DNA from: Poecilobothrus nobilitatus
Lineage: Eukaryota > Arthropoda > Insecta > Diptera > Dolichopodidae
DNA length: 64,000 bases
Reading direction: 5' to 3'
Assembly (NCBI GenBank): GCA_947095535.1
Contig: OX352773.1
Location: forward strand, 207,906,093-207,970,092
Shown: in pieces, positions 60,716-64,000 of the stretch
Layout of the letters: the number at the start of each line of letters is the position of its first letter
Position numbering within the stretch: position 1 is the first letter of the stretch
The notes under the pieces: generated by a model
What the model saw: the letters and a program-made list of their open reading frames with translations, nothing else
The model's database searches: none
Told to the model about the DNA's origin: nothing
Translations under genes and position numbers: made by a program

Positions 60716-63110
60716 TTACGTTGAGAATTTTCGAATAAGTAAAAATATCATAAGACTTAATATACCATATATTAAAATACTTAGCATTCCCTGAAATGAA
60801 AAAAATAAAATAAATAAAATTAATCATTATTAACGTTTGAAAAAGAAAATTTATATTGACGAAATGTAAAACTTACAACAATTAACATTTCTGCAATACT
60901 AGGAAGTTTCAATTTATGTTTAACTGCAGAGTTGCCATTATAAGTGCTATATAATGTCTAAAATTTAAAAAGAAAAAATCAATTTAATCTTACTTCTAGC
61001 TTCATATTTTTATTCTAGCTCCATACATATTTTAATTTAATATGGAGTTATGTTTAAAACCAAACACTATACCCAATACACATAAATGTATAATCTTTGT
61101 TAAATCCGATTTAAAAAATTTTAAACCAAATTTCAGTGTAAATCGCTACTGTGAATCTTTTCGAAATAACATAAGGAATAAATCCTCTAGAGTTTAAAGT
61201 AAAAATTGAATAAAGATATATTATGGAAAATTATAAGAACTGTGCTAAAGGAAAGGCGTTTCCCCCCAATACTGTAATTGCAATGTACTTGTGTAGTTCA
61301 AGTAACAGCCTTAATTCAAAAATAGTATAAATGTAACTCTTGATTATTTGAATTATTAAAGACACATTTAAAATAAAATTTCGTAGTAGTAAATAAAGGA
61401 CACAAATAGTGAACATGACAAACCTTAGAAACTCCACTTTCTTGATCACAGGGAAAATCAATTTCTTCATAATCATCTTTATCTAAAGCTTCAAAATCTT
61501 CTGCAGTAAACATGCCCTTAATATTAGTACATTCATTCCACTCATAACTATAAGCCTAAATTATTATTTAATTTCACAATTATTATATTTTATAATTAAA
61601 AATTATATTTTATTTCATCTTTTATACTTGTTCATGATTTTCACATTTAGGAACAGATACACAGATATTTTTACTTGCATCCCAAAAATTTCTTTGGCCA
61701 AAATATTTTTCTTCACAATTTATTTGTATACAATTTTCGAAAGGATTTAAATCTAATGTTTCACACGGTGATATATCCTTATTATTTAAATATTCTATAT
61801 AAGATAAATTTGTTTTTTTTTTTTAAAGAATCTTAGATATACAATTTAAAAAACAAAATTAATATAAGTTAGAAATTCTGTCTATCAACTCAATTTTACA
61901 AGAAGAGTAGAAGAGTAGTGTAGTACATATATTTTTTATTCTATACTCTTTAAATCAGAGTTATTTACTAATCTGTTTATTTGAAATATACAAATTTTAA
62001 ATACCAATTTTATTCTTAGTAATTACAAAAATATTTACTCTTTTTATAAAAGATTTTAATACAAAAAATAATTTAAAAAAAAGATTGTAATACAAAAATT
62101 AATACAAAAAATATGTATGTAGTTATTTCGAATTTAGATTTTTAAACTATAGGATTGCCTTTGCACAGTCATAAGGCTTTTAGCTTTTACTTGTTTCATA
62201 TTTGTGAAAGAAAATGAAAACATATTATTTAATTTCATTAATTCCAAAGAAATAAAATTAATTTTTACCTTTTATTATAGAATTTTCCGGCGAAATAGTT
62301 GTATTGAATTCTAACATATGTTCAAATTCTTTTTCTAATTTTGTATTGTTACTATTTGTAAACACAATAATATTGCAATAACCTTTTCGATTAATCAAAA
62401 CCTATTAATGCGTAGTATTAGTAGTATTTTTAGCCAAATACCAAAATAATATTTATCATATTTAAATATTACCGTTGTCGGCCATATTACTCCAATAGTT
62501 ACTACTTCTCCAGGATAAATTATACCAAAGTGTCCTCCTATTATATTAGGGACCTATTTTTTTTTTTTTTTTTTCAATTTAAAAAAAATATAAATAATTT
62601 TATTATAAACATATTTTTTTGTTTAAATACAATTATGTAATAATACATGTACATACTCCTTCACATAAGTGGTCTTCTACATTACCAGTTTCAATACAAC
62701 AAGACTTGCCTCTAAAAATAATATAAATACAATTCAATAAAGTAAAAGAAAAATATGAGAAAACTAAAAATATAAATACATTATACACCGAAATATAAAA
62801 AAATATGAAATAGGAAAGCCAAAGATCATGAAAAAATTAAAACTGAAAAATTAAGTAAAAAAGAAAATCTAATTCTTACCGAATTGCCAAATCTAAAGTA
62901 ACATTTTCTTCTTTCATAGAATTTTCAATTTTAACATCTGGAATTTAAATGTTTTTAATTATTTGAATTGAACTAAACATAATATTTACCAAAATATAAA
63001 CCAATACCATTTTTAAGAGGTGTTCGTAATTCTATACTAATAACGGTTAATTTACCGGAACAAAATACTAGTACATTTGCTAAAACTAAGGTAAAAAATT
63101 CAGTTTTCAT
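60716..63110 (-). CDS. Single-pass type I membrane protein, family not recognised
   Basis: Nine exons on the minus strand, all phases agreeing: 63110-62990, 62937-62880, 62711-62657, 62553-62473, 62401-62269, 61794-61628, 61555-61424, 60957-60877 and 60790-60716, giving 300 residues and a TAA stop. A signal peptide is evident (MKTEFFTLVLANVLVFCSG). The ectodomain (about 20-270) has around a dozen Cys and several N-glycosylation sequons (NVT, NNT, NTT). Two segments are notable: IGGHFGIIYPGEVVTIGVIW, and an acidic stretch near ALDKDDYEEIDF. One membrane helix near the C terminus (MLSILIYGILSLMIFLLI) is followed by a short basic tail RKFST. The ATG is the only one giving a signal peptide. This looks like a cell-surface or secretory-pathway protein. 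I do not recognise its family and assign no function. Confidence 0.85.
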
Positions 63111-63367
63111 TAAAATGTTCATACCAGAGAATTAAATTTTTTTTTTTTATTTATTTAGTATTTGGAATTAAATTATAAAATTTAAATGCAATCAGGGTGA
63201 AAAAAACTAGTTAATTTAAATTTTCAAAATATTTTTTTTTATTTTTATTTTTTATTTTTTTTTTATTTATTTTACCCAACTTGACTTCAAATTTAAAACT
63301 TAAAATTGACTTAAAACATAAAAGTAAATTGGAATAAAAAATTAATTGAATTATAAAACGTCGAACA

Positions 63368-63375
63368 TGACGTCA
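63368..63375. promoter_or_regulatory. Perfect CRE palindrome upstream of the membrane-protein gene
   Basis: TGACGTCA, the consensus full site for CREB/ATF bZIP dimers, lies 258 bp upstream of the ATG at 63110. In such AT-rich DNA an 8-mer with four G/C is rare, though one match can occur by chance. Confidence 0.4.
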
Positions 63376-64000
63376 CTGAAGTGTTAATGTCTTTACAGAT
63401 ACTTTACAGCATTTAAATTATCAACTTTTAATAGTTTTATTTTGCGGTTGTTCTTGTATACTTAGTTTTCAAAACTAAAATCTCAAAAACTAACTTTTCA
63501 AATATTGTTAAACGTTGATACACTTCTGTTTCTATTTTCTTTAATTTTTGTTTTGGCAATAAATAAATTAAAAACTTCATTTTTTTATTTTTCAATGGAT
63601 ATGAATAAAAAAAGATGTGTATTAATTCTATACAAACAATATGTACTCAGTTCCTGACTTCCTGAACAGAATCGAAATCGAGTACGAGTCGAGACCAATC
63701 GAAACATTAAAAACTAAAAAATATTTTTTTACTATACAATGCATACATACAGATACAACACTTTTTACTTATTCAAAAAATATTTTTGTTGAACGGCAAC
63801 TTGTAAAATTAAATACCATGAACGGAAACATTTTTTTGACAGTTTGAACTTTGACACTATATAGTATAAAAATGAAAATATAAAATTTTTATTATGATAC
63901 TAAATTTTCTATCCTGAATGTAAAATACATACTATAATCTTAAATGTTCTTATTTAAATAATGGCCAAATTTCGTGATTTTTCTGTTTTGAAAAATGAAA
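63376..64000. other. Upstream flank to window end
   Basis: A 68-codon frame at 63641-63847 begins MYSVPDFLNRIEIEYESRPI. Its composition is mixed at first and AT-driven later. Without splice partners it is not called as a gene. Confidence 0.3.

Noticed and set aside
63641..63847. 68-residue frame near the window end
   Set aside because: The composition of the second half is AT-driven and no neighbouring exon or homology was seen.

Overview
The window looks like nuclear DNA from an insect, most likely a fly (Diptera). It is very AT-rich (about three quarters or more A+T by eye). Genes are split by short GT-AG introns, many of them 55-75 bp. ZAD zinc-finger genes, an insect speciality, are clustered, and non-coding space is full of degraded transposons, including a copy of the dipteran DINE-1/INE-1 type. 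There is no bacterial gene organisation. The ORFs longer than about 60 codons are mostly single exons, so the gene models below were assembled by hand from splice sites and codon phase.

Layout: (1) 1-2348 (+): the last four exons of a Ser/Asn/His-rich, transcription-factor-like protein whose 5' part lies outside the window. (2) 2349-30880: a 28 kb gene-poor, TE-rich tract. It holds a tRNA-headed SINE-like element at 5031-5755 and relatives at about 24.9 kb and 25.4 kb, and two dead non-LTR reverse transcriptase remnants, one of them split by a hAT element with an 8-bp target duplication. It also holds a TA-flanked inverted-repeat element at 23.3-24.0 kb, a 2.4 kb DNA transposon with 39-bp inverted termini and a DUF7869-like protein (27416-29836), and a second hAT element (29993-30662). 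(3) 30888-36343 (+): a complete 14-exon gene for a Patched-domain, RND-type multipass membrane protein of 962 aa. (4) 37935-52726: four related ZAD zinc-finger genes, two on + and two on -, sharing an intron at the same codon of the ZAD. Three end in C2H2 fingers and one ends in a DUF4806-like domain. (5) 44.7-60.3 kb between and beyond these genes: tandem duplications, three copies of a short inverted-repeat element, a scrambled mariner-like transposase, two copies of a tRNA-derived SINE and a DINE-1-like element with four 142-bp tandem repeats. (6) 60716-63110 (-): a complete nine-exon gene for a 300-aa protein with a signal peptide and one C-terminal membrane segment, family not recognised, with a perfect CRE palindrome 258 bp upstream of its ATG.

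The genes do not form a pathway. The one functional grouping is the ZAD family, which looks like local duplication followed by domain swapping and intron loss. The most unusual items are the DUF7869-like terminal-inverted-repeat transposon, the ZAD+BED+DUF4806 combination, a short palindrome shared upstream of the two minus-strand ZAD genes, and a repeat family whose stems appear to be kept by compensatory change.
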